64,000 nucleotides of DNA from Brucella haematophila (GTDB lineage Bacteria > Pseudomonadota > Alphaproteobacteria > Rhizobiales > Rhizobiaceae), in the NCBI RefSeq assembly GCF_005938105.1, contig NZ_VCPE01000005.1, positions 241,755 to 305,754 on the forward strand. The letters are read 5' to 3'. Every line of letters starts with the position of its first letter. Within the stretch, counting starts at the first letter, position 1. Below the pieces are notes generated by a model. The model made no database searches, had not been told where the DNA came from, and saw only the letters and a program-made list of their open reading frames with translations. This document shows positions 53,494 through 62,307 of this stretch, one piece after another. Made by a program: the position numbers and the translations under genes.

Positions 53494-54408
53494 CTATGCC
53501 ACAGCCCGCAAAGGCACGGGACCAGCGACATAATCCGCAATTTTATCGGCCACATCCGCACTGGCTATAATGCGCCGGTGCCCAAGGCCGTCAGCCCAGT
53601 GAAGACGGACATGCGACCCTGCTTTGGCAGCCATTTCCGCACAGCGCGCCGGAACTTCCTTGTCGTCGCGTGCATGAATAACCAGCGTCGGGATCGACAA
53701 CCGGCGCAGATGCACGTCGGTATCGAAATCGTGGATCGGGCGCGCAGCAACATGCTGAACCGTATCCTTCATTGCCTGACGCACATTGGCGTTCAAACGA
53801 AGCACCTTTCCGAAGCCTTCGAAAACACCGTCCATGGAATGCGGTGACGCGATTGTGACCAGCTTGGCGGGGCGTCGCTCGCGATAGCACCCAAGCGGAC
53901 CGGCGGCCGCATTAACGACAACCGCACCGCCAAAGGAATGCCCAACCATGGCATGGAACGGCCCATACTGACGCCAGGCAGCATCCACTGCCGCTATGGC
54001 CTGAATGAAATTAAGCTCGCGTCCCGCCGATGCGCCATGTCCCGGCAGATCGAGGGCCACCACCCGCTCACCGCGTGCAACCAGCGCGCCGACAATGGCC
54101 ATCATATCCGCACTGCGCGAACCCCAGCCATGCACGACGAGCGAGGTGCGGGCATTGTGTCGGTCCACGCCCGCGGGCTCGAAAAGATAGGTCGCCACAA
54201 CGCCACGATCGATAATCAGATCGAGCCTTTTGGCCTTGAGCAACTCTTCACTCGTCTGCTGCAACTTTTCCGCATAGGCTTTGGTTTTCGGTTTGCGGCT
54301 GGGTGTGCGGCAGAAAATCTTGAATGCCGCGCGACCTGCACGTTCCGGCGCGATGTGTCCGAGCACGCCCAGACCGAATCGCGTAACCTGAAGAGATAAC
54401 GTTGCCAT
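53494..54408 (-). CDS. Alpha/beta hydrolase
   Basis: The 304-residue protein shows the nucleophile elbow GHSFGG in HAMVGHSFGGAVVVNAAAG and the oxyanion segment LVVHGWGSRSADM. It carries the DLPGHGAS line, a late acid in VIHARDDKEVP, and the catalytic His in LHWADGLGHRRII. The family is general, so the substrate (probably an ester or lipid) is open. GAGG lies before the ATG. It is divergent from a MarR gene, with the tandem operator just before its start. Confidence 0.9.
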   Translation of the reverse strand: MATLSLQVTRFGLGVLGHIAPERAGRAAFKIFCRTPSRKPKTKAYAEKLQQTSEELLKAKRLDLIIDRGVVATYLFEPAGVDRHNARTSLVVHGWGSRSADMMAIVGALVARGERVVALDLPGHGASAGRELNFIQAIAAVDAAWRQYGPFHAMVGHSFGGAVVVNAAAGPLGCYRERRPAKLVTIASPHSMDGVFEGFGKVLRLNANVRQAMKDTVQHVAARPIHDFDTDVHLRRLSIPTLVIHARDDKEVPARCAEMAAKAGSHVRLHWADGLGHRRIIASADVADKIADYVAGPVPLRAVA

Positions 54409-54424
54409 AGCGGGGCCTCAATCA

Positions 54425-54462
54425 TGTTCAATCCTGAACAAATAATTGTACAAGAATGAACA
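54425..54462. promoter_or_regulatory. Tandem operators between the hydrolase and MarR genes
   Basis: TGTTCA-ATCC-TGAACA (54425-54440) is a perfect palindrome. TGTACA-AGAA-TGAACA (54447-54462) is a second copy with one mismatch, 22 bases further, or two helical turns. The second overlaps the first possible ATG of the marR gene. Confidence 0.75.
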
Positions 54463-54920
54463 AAATGCAAGACAAGATACAAAAGCTGCCGTGGGATAAT
54501 CCGCGCTTCAAAAACTGGATCGCTGTTGCGAGAGCTGGCAAGGCGGTTGAACGCGCGCTGGCGCAGGGGCTGGCGCCATTCGACCTGAAGATTGCCGACC
54601 TTGATGTGCTGATGAATATTTATCGCCATCCGGGCGAATCGCAGCACGATCTCGCCCGCAGAATTCTGGTCGGGCGGTCCAACATCACGATGTTGCTACC
54701 GAAGCTGGAGAATCGCGGACTGCTGATGCGTACCGGCGATGCGACCGACAAACGCATCATCCGCCTTACTCTTACACAGGATGGTGAGAAGCTGCTCGGT
54801 GAAGCGCTGGCGGTCTATAGCGAATTGATCGACCGCGTGATGGCGCATTCCACCGCATCGCAATGCAACGCTATGGGCGACATGATGCGACGCATCGCGG
54901 AAATGCTCGAGAAAGAATGA
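54456..54920 (+). CDS. MarR family transcriptional regulator
   Basis: The 154-residue protein has a MarR winged helix: LKIADLDVLMNIYRHPGESQ, HDLARRILVGRSNITMLLPK as recognition helix, and the wing MRTGDATDKRIIRLTLTQDG with the DxR motif. ATG at 54456 lies inside an operator copy and lacks a clear ribosome site; ATG at 54465 is the alternative. The divergent alpha/beta hydrolase gene is the likely target, with autoregulation. Confidence 0.9.
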   Translation: MNKMQDKIQKLPWDNPRFKNWIAVARAGKAVERALAQGLAPFDLKIADLDVLMNIYRHPGESQHDLARRILVGRSNITMLLPKLENRGLLMRTGDATDKRIIRLTLTQDGEKLLGEALAVYSELIDRVMAHSTASQCNAMGDMMRRIAEMLEKE

Positions 54921-54929
54921 GGTACGAGC

Positions 54930-55289
54930 TCATCGATCGCGCTTGAGCCCTTTTTCGGCCAGTTCGTCGAGATAGGTCTGCCAAAGCGTCTCTTTTTCGG
55001 TGCCAAGCTTATGCAAATAGGTCCAGGAAAACAGGCCGGTATCGTGCATGTCGTCAAAGGTGATACGCACCGCGTAATTGCCCACCGGCTCGACCTTGAT
55101 GATCTCGACATTGCGTTTGCCGCCAACCGTAATGCGCTGTTCGGGCGAATGGCCCTGCACTTCCGCCGATGGAGAAAGCACACGCAACAGCTCTGCGGTC
55201 AGTTCAAATCGCTCGCCGCTGTCAAAAGCCACCGTCAGCAATTTGCGGTCGCTGGAAACACGCAGTTCGGTCGGCCAGACGTCGCTCAT
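54930..55289 (-). CDS. DUF971 / gamma-butyrobetaine-hydroxylase-like N-terminal domain protein
   Basis: The 119-residue protein MSDVWPTELRVSSDRKLLTV matches the small DUF971 domain that also forms the N-terminus of gamma-butyrobetaine hydroxylase. The segment VGNYAVRITFDDMHDTGLFS and W-T-Y-L-H-K-L are diagnostic. In Mrp/ApbC contexts it is linked to Fe-S cluster assembly. GGAGA lies seven bases before the ATG. It converges on the marR gene and is divergent from moaA. Confidence 0.9.
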   Translation of the reverse strand: MSDVWPTELRVSSDRKLLTVAFDSGERFELTAELLRVLSPSAEVQGHSPEQRITVGGKRNVEIIKVEPVGNYAVRITFDDMHDTGLFSWTYLHKLGTEKETLWQTYLDELAEKGLKRDR

Positions 55290-55457
55290 TGCTGTTCTCC
55301 ATATCAAAGCGCGCTCCGCAATTTTCAGAGCTTGCATGTGATAGGCCGCATGTCAAAATACCGCAAGTGCGTTGAAACTGCTTCAGCCCGGCAAAACTGG
55401 ACAAGGCGAAGCGGAAGTCCTATCTCATAAGAGCAGGAGGATACTGCGTCGTACCTT

Positions 55458-56513
55458 ATGGGAACAATGGCTTCACAGATGAGAACCTTGCAGGCACAGC
55501 CCTTTGTTTCCCCGACCGGACCGATGATCGATCCTTTCGGGCGGACGGTCAGTTATTTGCGCGTTTCGGTGACGGACCGTTGTGATTTCCGCTGCACCTA
55601 TTGCATGGCGGAACATATGACCTTCCTTCCCAAGAAGGACCTGCTGACGCTGGAAGAGCTGGAACGGCTCTGCACTGTGTTCATCGACAAGGGCGTGCGC
55701 AAGCTACGCCTGACTGGCGGTGAACCATTGGTACGCAAGAACATCATGCATCTGATCCGCGGGCTTTCCCGCCATCTGGCATCGGGTGCACTGGAAGAAC
55801 TCACGCTGACCACCAACGGCTCGCAACTTGCGCGGTTCGCCGGAGAACTGGCCGACTGCGGCATCAAGCGCATCAATGTCTCGCTCGATACGCTCAATCC
55901 CGAAAAGTTTCACGAGATCACCCGCTGGGGTGATCTTGCACGTGTGCTTGAGGGTATAGATGCCGCGCAAAAGGCAGGCATCCGTGTGAAGATCAATGCC
56001 GTCGCGCTTAAAGATTTCAACGAATTCGAAATTCCGGACCTTATCCGCTGGGCCCATGGCCGCGATATGGATATGACGCTGATCGAAACCATGCCGATGG
56101 GCGAAATCGAATTCGACCGCACTGAACAGTATCTGCCGTTGTCACAGGTGCGCAGCGACCTGTCAGCTCAATTCACGATGAATGATATCCCCTATCGCAC
56201 GGGCGGCCCTGCCCGCTATGTGACGATAGAGGAAACCGGTGGACGTCTCGGCTTCATCACGCCGTTGACCCATAATTTCTGCGAAAGCTGCAACCGTGTT
56301 CGCCTGACCTGTACCGGCATGCTCTATATGTGCCTTGGCCAGAATGATGATGCCGATCTGCGCAAGGCGCTGCGTGAGAACGACAGCGATGTATTCCTCG
56401 GCCAGGCTATCGATGAGGCTATTTCGCGCAAGCCCAAGGGCCATGATTTCATCATCGATCGCGATCATAACCGGCCCGCTGTGGCGCGCCATATGAGCCT
56501 GACCGGCGGATAA
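55458..56513 (+). CDS. moaA: GTP 3',8-cyclase
   Basis: MoaA is the radical SAM enzyme that starts molybdenum cofactor synthesis from GTP. The N-terminal cluster motif CxxxCxxC is in [15 protein letters not shown], the SAM-binding GGEP is in [13 protein letters not shown], and the second cluster motif is [18 protein letters not shown]. The chain ends in the GG dipeptide needed for activity. AGGAGG lies 16 bases before the ATG, longer than usual. mobA and mobB follow after a transporter gene, making a cofactor region. Confidence 0.96.
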   Translation: MGTMASQMRTLQAQPFVSPTGPMIDPFGRTVSYLRVSVTDRCDFRCTYCMAEHMTFLPKKDLLTLEELERLCTVFIDKGVRKLRLTGGEPLVRKNIMHLIRGLSRHLASGALEELTLTTNGSQLARFAGELADCGIKRINVSLDTLNPEKFHEITRWGDLARVLEGIDAAQKAGIRVKINAVALKDFNEFEIPDLIRWAHGRDMDMTLIETMPMGEIEFDRTEQYLPLSQVRSDLSAQFTMNDIPYRTGGPARYVTIEETGGRLGFITPLTHNFCESCNRVRLTCTGMLYMCLGQNDDADLRKALRENDSDVFLGQAIDEAISRKPKGHDFIIDRDHNRPAVARHMSLTGG

Positions 56514-56606
56514 AGCGCATTTATACTTTTGAGTGAAAATACTCGCAAATAATTGTCGCGAAATAAACTTTAACACGGTATTGGATTCTAAACTGGATTC
56601 TATACC

Positions 56607-57530
56607 GTGCTGCAGTCAGAGAATTTCCGCGCAAGTATTTATATGCTTCTCGCCATGGGTGTTTTCACCATCGGGGACAGCATCACCAAATTCCTTCTCA
56701 CGGAAATGAACAGTGGTCAGTATATGCTGATCCGCGGCGTCTTCGCGACGGTGATGATCGGCTTTCTGGCCTGGCGTCACGGCGCCTTGCGCAAACTCTC
56801 TCTGGAACGGATGACAGTCCTGCGCGTGCTGGGCGAAGTGGTTGCGACAATCACTTACATCGTCTCGCTCGGACATCTCTCGCAGGCCTTTTGCTCTGCC
56901 GTGTTTCAGGCAACGCCTTTGGTGGTGACGCTTGGAGCCGCGATCTTTCTCAAGGAGAAAGTCGGCTGGCGGCGTTGGGCATGTATTCTGGTCGGCTTTG
57001 TCGGCGTCCTCATCATCATCCGCCCCGGTTCAGCCGGTGCGGCAAGTTTCGCAGCAGTGGCCGTGTTGCTGGCGAGCGTCGGCTTTGCGGCGATGCGGGA
57101 CATTGCAACGCGCCGCGTACCGGCCCATGTGCCAACGCTCTATCTCTCCACACTAACCGCAGGTGCAATTGCGGTCACCGGCGGCGTGCTGACTGTCCCA
57201 ATGGGCGGGTGGCAGCCTATCGGCCTCGTTCCCATTGCCGCCATGCTCTGCGCGGCGGTGCTGCTGCTGATCGGGTATCACTTCATCATTCTAGCCATGC
57301 GTGAAGGCGAAGTGTCCTTCGTCTCCCCGTTTCGCTATTCCAGCCTGCTTTGGGCGATAGGCTTGAGCATAGCGGTCTTTGGCGAAGCGCCGGATAGCTA
57401 TACAATCATTGGCTCTGTCATGGTGGTCGGAAGCGGTATCTACATGGTCTATCGCGAAAACGCGCTGAAAAAGCGCGAGAAGAACAAGAGCACATTGGCT
57501 TCCATTCCAACTGGTCTTGGACCGAAATAA
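56607..57530 (+). CDS. DMT superfamily (EamA) transporter
   Basis: The 307-residue inner-membrane protein has about ten hydrophobic helices in two EamA repeats, for example IYMLLAMGVFTIGDSITKFL and ACILVGFVGVLIIIRPGSAG. The GTG start has little upstream consensus. Its last base overlaps the mobA start, so it is translationally coupled to the molybdenum cofactor genes. Substrate unknown; a link with cofactor supply is only positional. The upstream gap has a small direct repeat TGGATTCTA (56582 and 56594). Confidence 0.88.
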   Translation: MLQSENFRASIYMLLAMGVFTIGDSITKFLLTEMNSGQYMLIRGVFATVMIGFLAWRHGALRKLSLERMTVLRVLGEVVATITYIVSLGHLSQAFCSAVFQATPLVVTLGAAIFLKEKVGWRRWACILVGFVGVLIIIRPGSAGAASFAAVAVLLASVGFAAMRDIATRRVPAHVPTLYLSTLTAGAIAVTGGVLTVPMGGWQPIGLVPIAAMLCAAVLLLIGYHFIILAMREGEVSFVSPFRYSSLLWAIGLSIAVFGEAPDSYTIIGSVMVVGSGIYMVYRENALKKREKNKSTLASIPTGLGPK

Positions 57531-58183
57531 TGGTCGATCAACCAGATATCGCCGGTGCGATTATTGCCGGTGGATTGTCGAGCCGAATGCGCGAAGGCGG
57601 AATTGCGGGAGACAAGTTCCTGCAGGTTCTGGGTTCCTGTACCATCATCGCTGAAGTTGCCGCGCGACTGAAGCCGCAGGTGGGATCGCTTTTCATCAAC
57701 GCCAATGGCGACCCGTCCCGGCTGGCCAGCCTCGGCCTTGCCGTTGTCGCTGATATCCTCGCAGAGCATGGTGGCCCTCTGCCGGGCATTCTCACCGCGC
57801 TCATCCACGCAAAAGATTCGTCATGGCTGCTGACCGCAGCGGCGGACACGCCATTTCTGCCTGCTGATCTTGGAAAGCGGCTCCTCGAATGCCAAAGACA
57901 GAGTGGCAAGGACATCATCCTCGCCAGTTCTGCCGGGCATGTTCATCCCATATTTGGCCTGTGGAGCACACAACTGGCGGATCGGCTGAGAGACTGGCTT
58001 TCGACGGCGGAGAAAGCCAGTGTTCTGGCATTCGCACGCGATGTTGATTTCGAAATGGTAGACTTTCCGCTTGTAACGACCAAGGATCGCTCGGAAACCT
58101 ATGATCCATTCTTCAATATCAACCGGCCCGATGACCTTGTCGAAGCCCGGCGATTGAATCGACTGAACGGAGGGATGCCATGA
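57530..58183 (+). CDS. mobA: Molybdenum cofactor guanylyltransferase
   Basis: MobA joins GMP from GTP to Mo-molybdopterin to give the bis-MGD cofactor. The N-terminal nucleotide loop is IAGGLSSRMREGGIAGDK, a variant of LAGGxSxRMGxDK with a four-residue insertion. DTPFLPADLG and the final FNINRPDDLVEA are typical. The 217-residue length fits. The start overlaps the stop of the transporter gene and its stop overlaps mobB (ATGA). Confidence 0.93.
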   Translation: MVDQPDIAGAIIAGGLSSRMREGGIAGDKFLQVLGSCTIIAEVAARLKPQVGSLFINANGDPSRLASLGLAVVADILAEHGGPLPGILTALIHAKDSSWLLTAAADTPFLPADLGKRLLECQRQSGKDIILASSAGHVHPIFGLWSTQLADRLRDWLSTAEKASVLAFARDVDFEMVDFPLVTTKDRSETYDPFFNINRPDDLVEARRLNRLNGGMP

Positions 58184-58683
58184 CGCAAAAGCTTTTCGGC
58201 ATTACGGGCTGGAAGAATTCCGGCAAGACCACCTTGACCGAAAAGCTCGTGCGCTGCCTGACCGAACGCGGCTACCGCATTGCGACAATCAAACATGCGC
58301 ACCACAATTTCGACATCGATCACGAAGGCACCGATTCCTGGCGGCATCGCAAGGCCGGAGCGGCTGAAGTCGCCATTGTTTCAGACCGTCGCTTCGCCAT
58401 CATGCATGAAAATCTCGACGGGCCGGAGATTTCGCTGCAAGAGATCGCGGACAAGCTTGCGCCCTGCGATCTGATTCTCGTCGAAGGCTATAAACGTGAG
58501 CCGCACAAGAAAATCGAGCTACGCCGAACAGGCAGTCATGACGGCCCACCGCTCGCCGAAAACGACCCGAGCATCGTCGCCATTGCAACCGATCATCCAC
58601 AACCAGGCTTGAGCCTGCCGGTCTTCGATATCAATATGGTCGATGAAATTGCCGATTTCATCCAAAATGAAATGGCACTTTGA
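58180..58683 (+). CDS. mobB: Molybdopterin-guanine dinucleotide biosynthesis adaptor
   Basis: MobB is a GTP-binding P-loop protein that works with MobA. The Walker A motif GWKNSGKTTLTEKL is at the N-terminus. IKHAHHNFDIDHEGTDSWRH and LILVEGYKREPHKKIELRR follow as in the family. The 167-residue length is normal. The four-base ATGA overlap with mobA shows coupling. Confidence 0.95.
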   Translation: MTQKLFGITGWKNSGKTTLTEKLVRCLTERGYRIATIKHAHHNFDIDHEGTDSWRHRKAGAAEVAIVSDRRFAIMHENLDGPEISLQEIADKLAPCDLILVEGYKREPHKKIELRRTGSHDGPPLAENDPSIVAIATDHPQPGLSLPVFDINMVDEIADFIQNEMAL

Positions 58684-59020
58684 GCAATTCCCTACCGCTT
58701 TCCGCCAAAACGTCAACTTTCACTATTTTGCTGCCACTTTCGGCGGAATACGCTGTGAATTCCGCAATAATTATACGCAAAATTATTACGCAAGCCATCT
58801 TGCCTTCCGGTGAAAAGTGGTGGGAATATCGTGTTCGGATTGGAGGGCGGCGGCGAACATGCGAAAAATTATTGCGCAGCCTCCGCTGAACCATCTATTG
58901 GTAGCGGCGGGAGGAATGTCTATCGATCGATAATCCTCAATTTTAAATTGCAATTGCACGACAAATGGCTGACCAGAAAAATAATCAGGGAACCAGCCAG
59001 AGTAAACGAGAGGACTAAAT
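58684..59020. promoter_or_regulatory. Control region of the amino acid transporter with twin AT-rich motifs
   Basis: ACGCAAAATTATTACGCA (58775-58792) and ATGCGAAAAATTATTGCGCA (58859-58878) are near copies of one imperfect palindrome about 84 bases apart. No ORF is supported. They are candidate operators for the binding-protein gene downstream, which starts behind GAGAGGACTAAAT. Confidence 0.45.
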
Positions 59021-59827
59021 ATGCGCGTATTGAAGCGTATCGTAGCAGCAGCTTCGGTTGCGACCATTGCAACTATGGCTGGCGGATTGGCCATCGGCGC
59101 CGCAAATGCCCAGGAGCCTTTGAAGCTCACCATCGCCACTGAAGGCGCCTACCCCCCCTTCAATTTCATCAAGCCGGACGGCACCTTGTCGGGATTTGAC
59201 GTGGATATTGCGAAGGCACTTTGTGATGAAATGAAGGCGCAATGTACCTTCATCACCCAGGAATGGGATGGCGCGATTCCAGCACTTCAGGCTGGCAAGT
59301 TCGACGCCTTCATCGCTTCCATGTCCATCACCGATGAACGCAAGAAGCAGGTCGATTTCTCCAACAAATACTACAATACGCCTCCGGGCATCGTCGCTCC
59401 GAAGGATAGCGACATCAAGGGCGTGACCAAGGAAGATCTCGCCGGCAAGACGATCGGCGTGCAGGTTTCCACCACCCACGCCAATTACTCGGAAAAGACC
59501 TTTACCGACAGCACGATCAAGGCCTACCCGACCGCTGAGGAATACCGCCTCGATCTGGCCAATGGCCGTCTCGACGCTGCCAATGATGATAGCGTCACGC
59601 TCGGCGAATGGCTGAAGACGCCGGATGGCGCATGCTGCAAGATGGTCGGCACTTTCCCGCCGGTTGTTGAAATTCACGGTCCAGGCGCTGGCGTTGCCTT
59701 CAAGAAGGGCCGCCCGGAACTGGTTGAAAAGTTCAACGCAGCTATCAAGGCGATCCGCGCGAACGGAAAGTACAAGGAAATCAACGATAAGTACTTTGAG
59801 TTCGACGCTTACGGCGCCGAAAACTAG
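59021..59827 (+). CDS. Polar amino acid ABC transporter, substrate-binding protein
   Basis: This periplasmic binding protein belongs to the lysine/arginine/ornithine/histidine type (SBP family 3). The signal peptide ends near IGAANA-QE. The mature protein begins LKLTIATEGAYPPFNFIKPD, followed by GFDVDIAKALCDEMKAQCTF, MSITDERKKQVDFSNKYY and GVQVSTTHANYSEKTF, all family features. The length of 268 is normal. A stabilising hairpin lies between it and the permease genes, as usual when the binding protein is made in excess. Confidence 0.94.
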   Translation: MRVLKRIVAAASVATIATMAGGLAIGAANAQEPLKLTIATEGAYPPFNFIKPDGTLSGFDVDIAKALCDEMKAQCTFITQEWDGAIPALQAGKFDAFIASMSITDERKKQVDFSNKYYNTPPGIVAPKDSDIKGVTKEDLAGKTIGVQVSTTHANYSEKTFTDSTIKAYPTAEEYRLDLANGRLDAANDDSVTLGEWLKTPDGACCKMVGTFPPVVEIHGPGAGVAFKKGRPELVEKFNAAIKAIRANGKYKEINDKYFEFDAYGAEN

Positions 59828-59844
59828 GTTTCTTTGAAGACGTA

Positions 59845-59875
59845 TGCGCCGGTTTGTGTCAAACAAACCGGCGCA
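59845..59875 (+). repeat. Intercistronic 12-bp hairpin after the binding-protein gene
   Basis: TGCGCCGGTTTG pairs with CAAACCGGCGCA around 7 bases. Lacking a T-run, it probably attenuates transcription or shields the upstream mRNA so that more binding protein than permease is made. Confidence 0.7.
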
Positions 59876-59960
59876 CATCATTTATGGCGGACAGTTCGGT
59901 AGAAGCGCTCGAAATAGAGACCACCGGACGAACAAACGCCCAGAAAAAAGAAAAAAGGCG

Positions 59961-60683
59961 ATGGAACATTACGCCACTTTATTGAGTTTCGGCCCCGAAG
60001 GCTGGTCGAGGAGTATCGCCTGGGGCCTGTTGGTAACGGTCACTCTGGCAATAGCCACCCTGCCCGTAGGCCTCGTTCTTGGATTTCTGGTTGCTTTGGG
60101 GAAGCAATCGACCGAACCGTCGATCCGACTGGCTTCGAATATCTACACGACCATCTTCCGTGGTCTTCCAGAACTTCTGACCCTGTTCCTGGTTTATTTC
60201 GGCGCCTCTCTCGGCTTGCAGAAACTCCTGGCACTGTTTGGCATCAATGCGAATGTCGAGATCAATGCCTTCGCCGCCGGTATGGTGGCGCTCGGTTTCG
60301 TTTTTTCGTCCTATTCGAGTGAAGTCTTCCTGTCCGCTTTCCGCGCCATTCCGCGCGGGCAATATGAAGGCGGTTATGCCGTTGGCCTCTCGCACTGGCA
60401 GACCATGCGCAAGGTCATCCTGCCGCAACTGATCCGCATTGCCCTGCCGGGTCTTGCCAATCTGTGGCTGGTGCTGCTGAAAGACACCTCGCTCGTATCC
60501 GTGATCACACTGTCTGATATTATGCGGCAAACGTCCATTGCAGCGCGCGTGACCAAGGAGCCATTCCTGTTCTTTGGCGTCGCATGTCTGCTCTATCTCG
60601 CTCTCGCGATCATCTCGTCCTATTTCATCAACCGCATAGCCCAATGGGCTGATGCGGGCAGCAACCGGTCGCGAGGCGCATGA
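59961..60683 (+). CDS. Amino acid ABC transporter permease (HisQ-like)
   Basis: The 240-residue membrane protein has five hydrophobic helices and the EAA loop YEGGYAVGLSHWQTMRKVIL followed by PQLIRIALPG. IYTTIFRGLPELLTLFLVYF matches the HisQ/ArtQ branch. AAGG lies before the ATG. Its stop overlaps the start of the second permease gene by four bases. Confidence 0.93.
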   Translation: MEHYATLLSFGPEGWSRSIAWGLLVTVTLAIATLPVGLVLGFLVALGKQSTEPSIRLASNIYTTIFRGLPELLTLFLVYFGASLGLQKLLALFGINANVEINAFAAGMVALGFVFSSYSSEVFLSAFRAIPRGQYEGGYAVGLSHWQTMRKVILPQLIRIALPGLANLWLVLLKDTSLVSVITLSDIMRQTSIAARVTKEPFLFFGVACLLYLALAIISSYFINRIAQWADAGSNRSRGA

Positions 60684-61519
60684 TCATGAGCGAAGCTGTC
60701 ACACAAAACAGTGCTGCCGTCATAGCGCCACCACCGGTCGCCCGCCAATGGACCCGCGCCCGTATTGCAGGCCATATCTTCGTCGGCATATGGGCTTTGC
60801 TCTTCGCGGGTTTGGCCATCTATCTCTACAATGTCTGGCGGATCGATCTCTTCGAGACCTATGGCCCGCGCTACTGGTCCGGGCTTCTGATCACGCTGAA
60901 GCTCGTCGTGGTGTCGATCCTTGTCGGCGCCGCGCTGTCGATCCCGATTGCCGCCGCACGCATGTCGAACAATCGCTGGCTGAAAGCCATCGCATTCGGC
61001 TATGTCTATTTCTTCCGCGGCACACCGCTTCTGGCGCAAACCTTCCTGATCTATTACGGTTTCGGCACCTTCCGGCCTTTTCTTGAAAGCATTGGCCTAT
61101 GGGTGTTTTTCCGCGATGCATGGAATTGCGCCATTCTCGCTTTCTCGCTCAATACGGCGGCCTATCAGGCAGAAATCCTGCGTGGCGCGATCCAGAGTGT
61201 TGCAATGGGCCAGTGGGAAGGTGCAGCAGCGCTCGGCATTTCCAAGCGTGTGACCTTCTGGAAAGTCATTCTTCCACAGGCGCTGATCGTTGCCCTGCGT
61301 CCATACGGCAATGAAATCATCCTGATGATCAAGGGTTCGGCCATCGTTGCCATCATCACGGTTCTCGACCTGATGGGTGAGACGCGGCGCGCCTATTCCC
61401 GCACCTTCGATTTCCAGACCTATCTCTGGGCGGCAGTGATCTACCTGTTGATTGTCGAAGTGCTACGCCACATCTGGGATTATCTCGAACGACGGCTGAC
61501 ACGACATCTTGTTCGCTGA
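60680..61519 (+). CDS. Amino acid ABC transporter permease (HisM-like)
   Basis: The 279-residue protein has an N-terminal polar extension, five or six hydrophobic segments, and the EAA loop GQWEGAAALGISKRVTFWKV followed by ILPQALIVALRP. FFRGTPLLAQTFLIYYGFGT matches the HisM/ArtM branch. It pairs with the preceding permease as a heterodimer. No ATP-binding subunit follows; the operon ends in a terminator, so the ATPase must be encoded elsewhere or shared. Confidence 0.93.
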   Translation: MIMSEAVTQNSAAVIAPPPVARQWTRARIAGHIFVGIWALLFAGLAIYLYNVWRIDLFETYGPRYWSGLLITLKLVVVSILVGAALSIPIAAARMSNNRWLKAIAFGYVYFFRGTPLLAQTFLIYYGFGTFRPFLESIGLWVFFRDAWNCAILAFSLNTAAYQAEILRGAIQSVAMGQWEGAAALGISKRVTFWKVILPQALIVALRPYGNEIILMIKGSAIVAIITVLDLMGETRRAYSRTFDFQTYLWAAVIYLLIVEVLRHIWDYLERRLTRHLVR

Positions 61520-61541
61520 TTTAATGAGAAGGTCCTGAATT

Positions 61542-61575
61542 TAGCCCCCGGCAGCCTTGCAGCTTCCGGGGGCTA
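61542..61575 (+). terminator. Hairpin ending the transporter operon
   Basis: TAGCCCCCGG and CCGGGGGCTA form a 10-bp stem around 14 bases, followed by TCTGTTT. Confidence 0.8.
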
Positions 61576-61638
61576 TCTGTTTAATCAACAAGTGCATTCG
61601 CCGCTCGGCGGGGTGCATCCAATTCCTGAAGCATAGCA

Positions 61639-62271
61639 ATGGGCAATATCATGCTGAAAATCTGGGGTCGCACCAATTCCACCAATGTCAAGAAAGCGCT
61701 CTGGATAGCGCAGGAGCTTGGCCTTGATTACGAACAGATCGATGTTGGCGGCCAGTTTGGCGGGCTGGACGATCCGACCTTTCTGGCACGCAATCCCAAT
61801 GGCCTTATTCCGCTTCTCGAAGACGGTGAAACCGTGCTCTGGGAATCGAATGTCATCACGCGCTATCTGGCGGCGACCTATGGCAAGGACAGCCTGTGGA
61901 TCGAAAGTCCGGCCAAGCGTGCACAGGCGGAAAAGTGGATGGATTGGGCATCCACCACGCTCTACACCGACTTTAGCAATGTCATGAAGCACATGATCCG
62001 CCTACCCGAAGACAAGCGTGACCCGGCAATCCTGCAACGTGGTCTCGAGGGCCTTGCCCGTTCCATGACGATTGCCAATAGTGGGCTGGACCACTCACCC
62101 TGGTTCTCAGGTGAAAAATTCGGCATCGGCGACATTCCAGTTGCCTGCTATGCCTATGCATGGTTCGAATTCGCTATCGAACGTCCTTCTCTTCCGCAGC
62201 TTGAAAGCTGGTATGAGCGCTTGAAAGAGCGCCCCGCCTACCGTTCGGCTGTGATGACACCCCTCACCTGA
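61639..62271 (+). CDS. Glutathione S-transferase family protein
   Basis: The 210-residue protein has an N-terminal thioredoxin-like domain (KIWGRTNSTNVKKALWIAQE, with Ser/Asn near the usual catalytic position; NPNGLIPLLEDGETVLWESN with the cis-Pro and the ES motif) and a helical C-terminal domain (FGIGDIPVACYAYAWFEF). It resembles the GstA/beta-like enzymes of Rhizobiales. The exact substrate is not known. ATG at 61651 is a possible alternative start. It lies 37 bases before the dehydrogenase gene. Confidence 0.9.
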   Translation: MGNIMLKIWGRTNSTNVKKALWIAQELGLDYEQIDVGGQFGGLDDPTFLARNPNGLIPLLEDGETVLWESNVITRYLAATYGKDSLWIESPAKRAQAEKWMDWASTTLYTDFSNVMKHMIRLPEDKRDPAILQRGLEGLARSMTIANSGLDHSPWFSGEKFGIGDIPVACYAYAWFEFAIERPSLPQLESWYERLKERPAYRSAVMTPLT

Positions 62272-62307
62272 TCATATGGTCCATAAACTATCCAGAGGAA
62301 TGAACGA

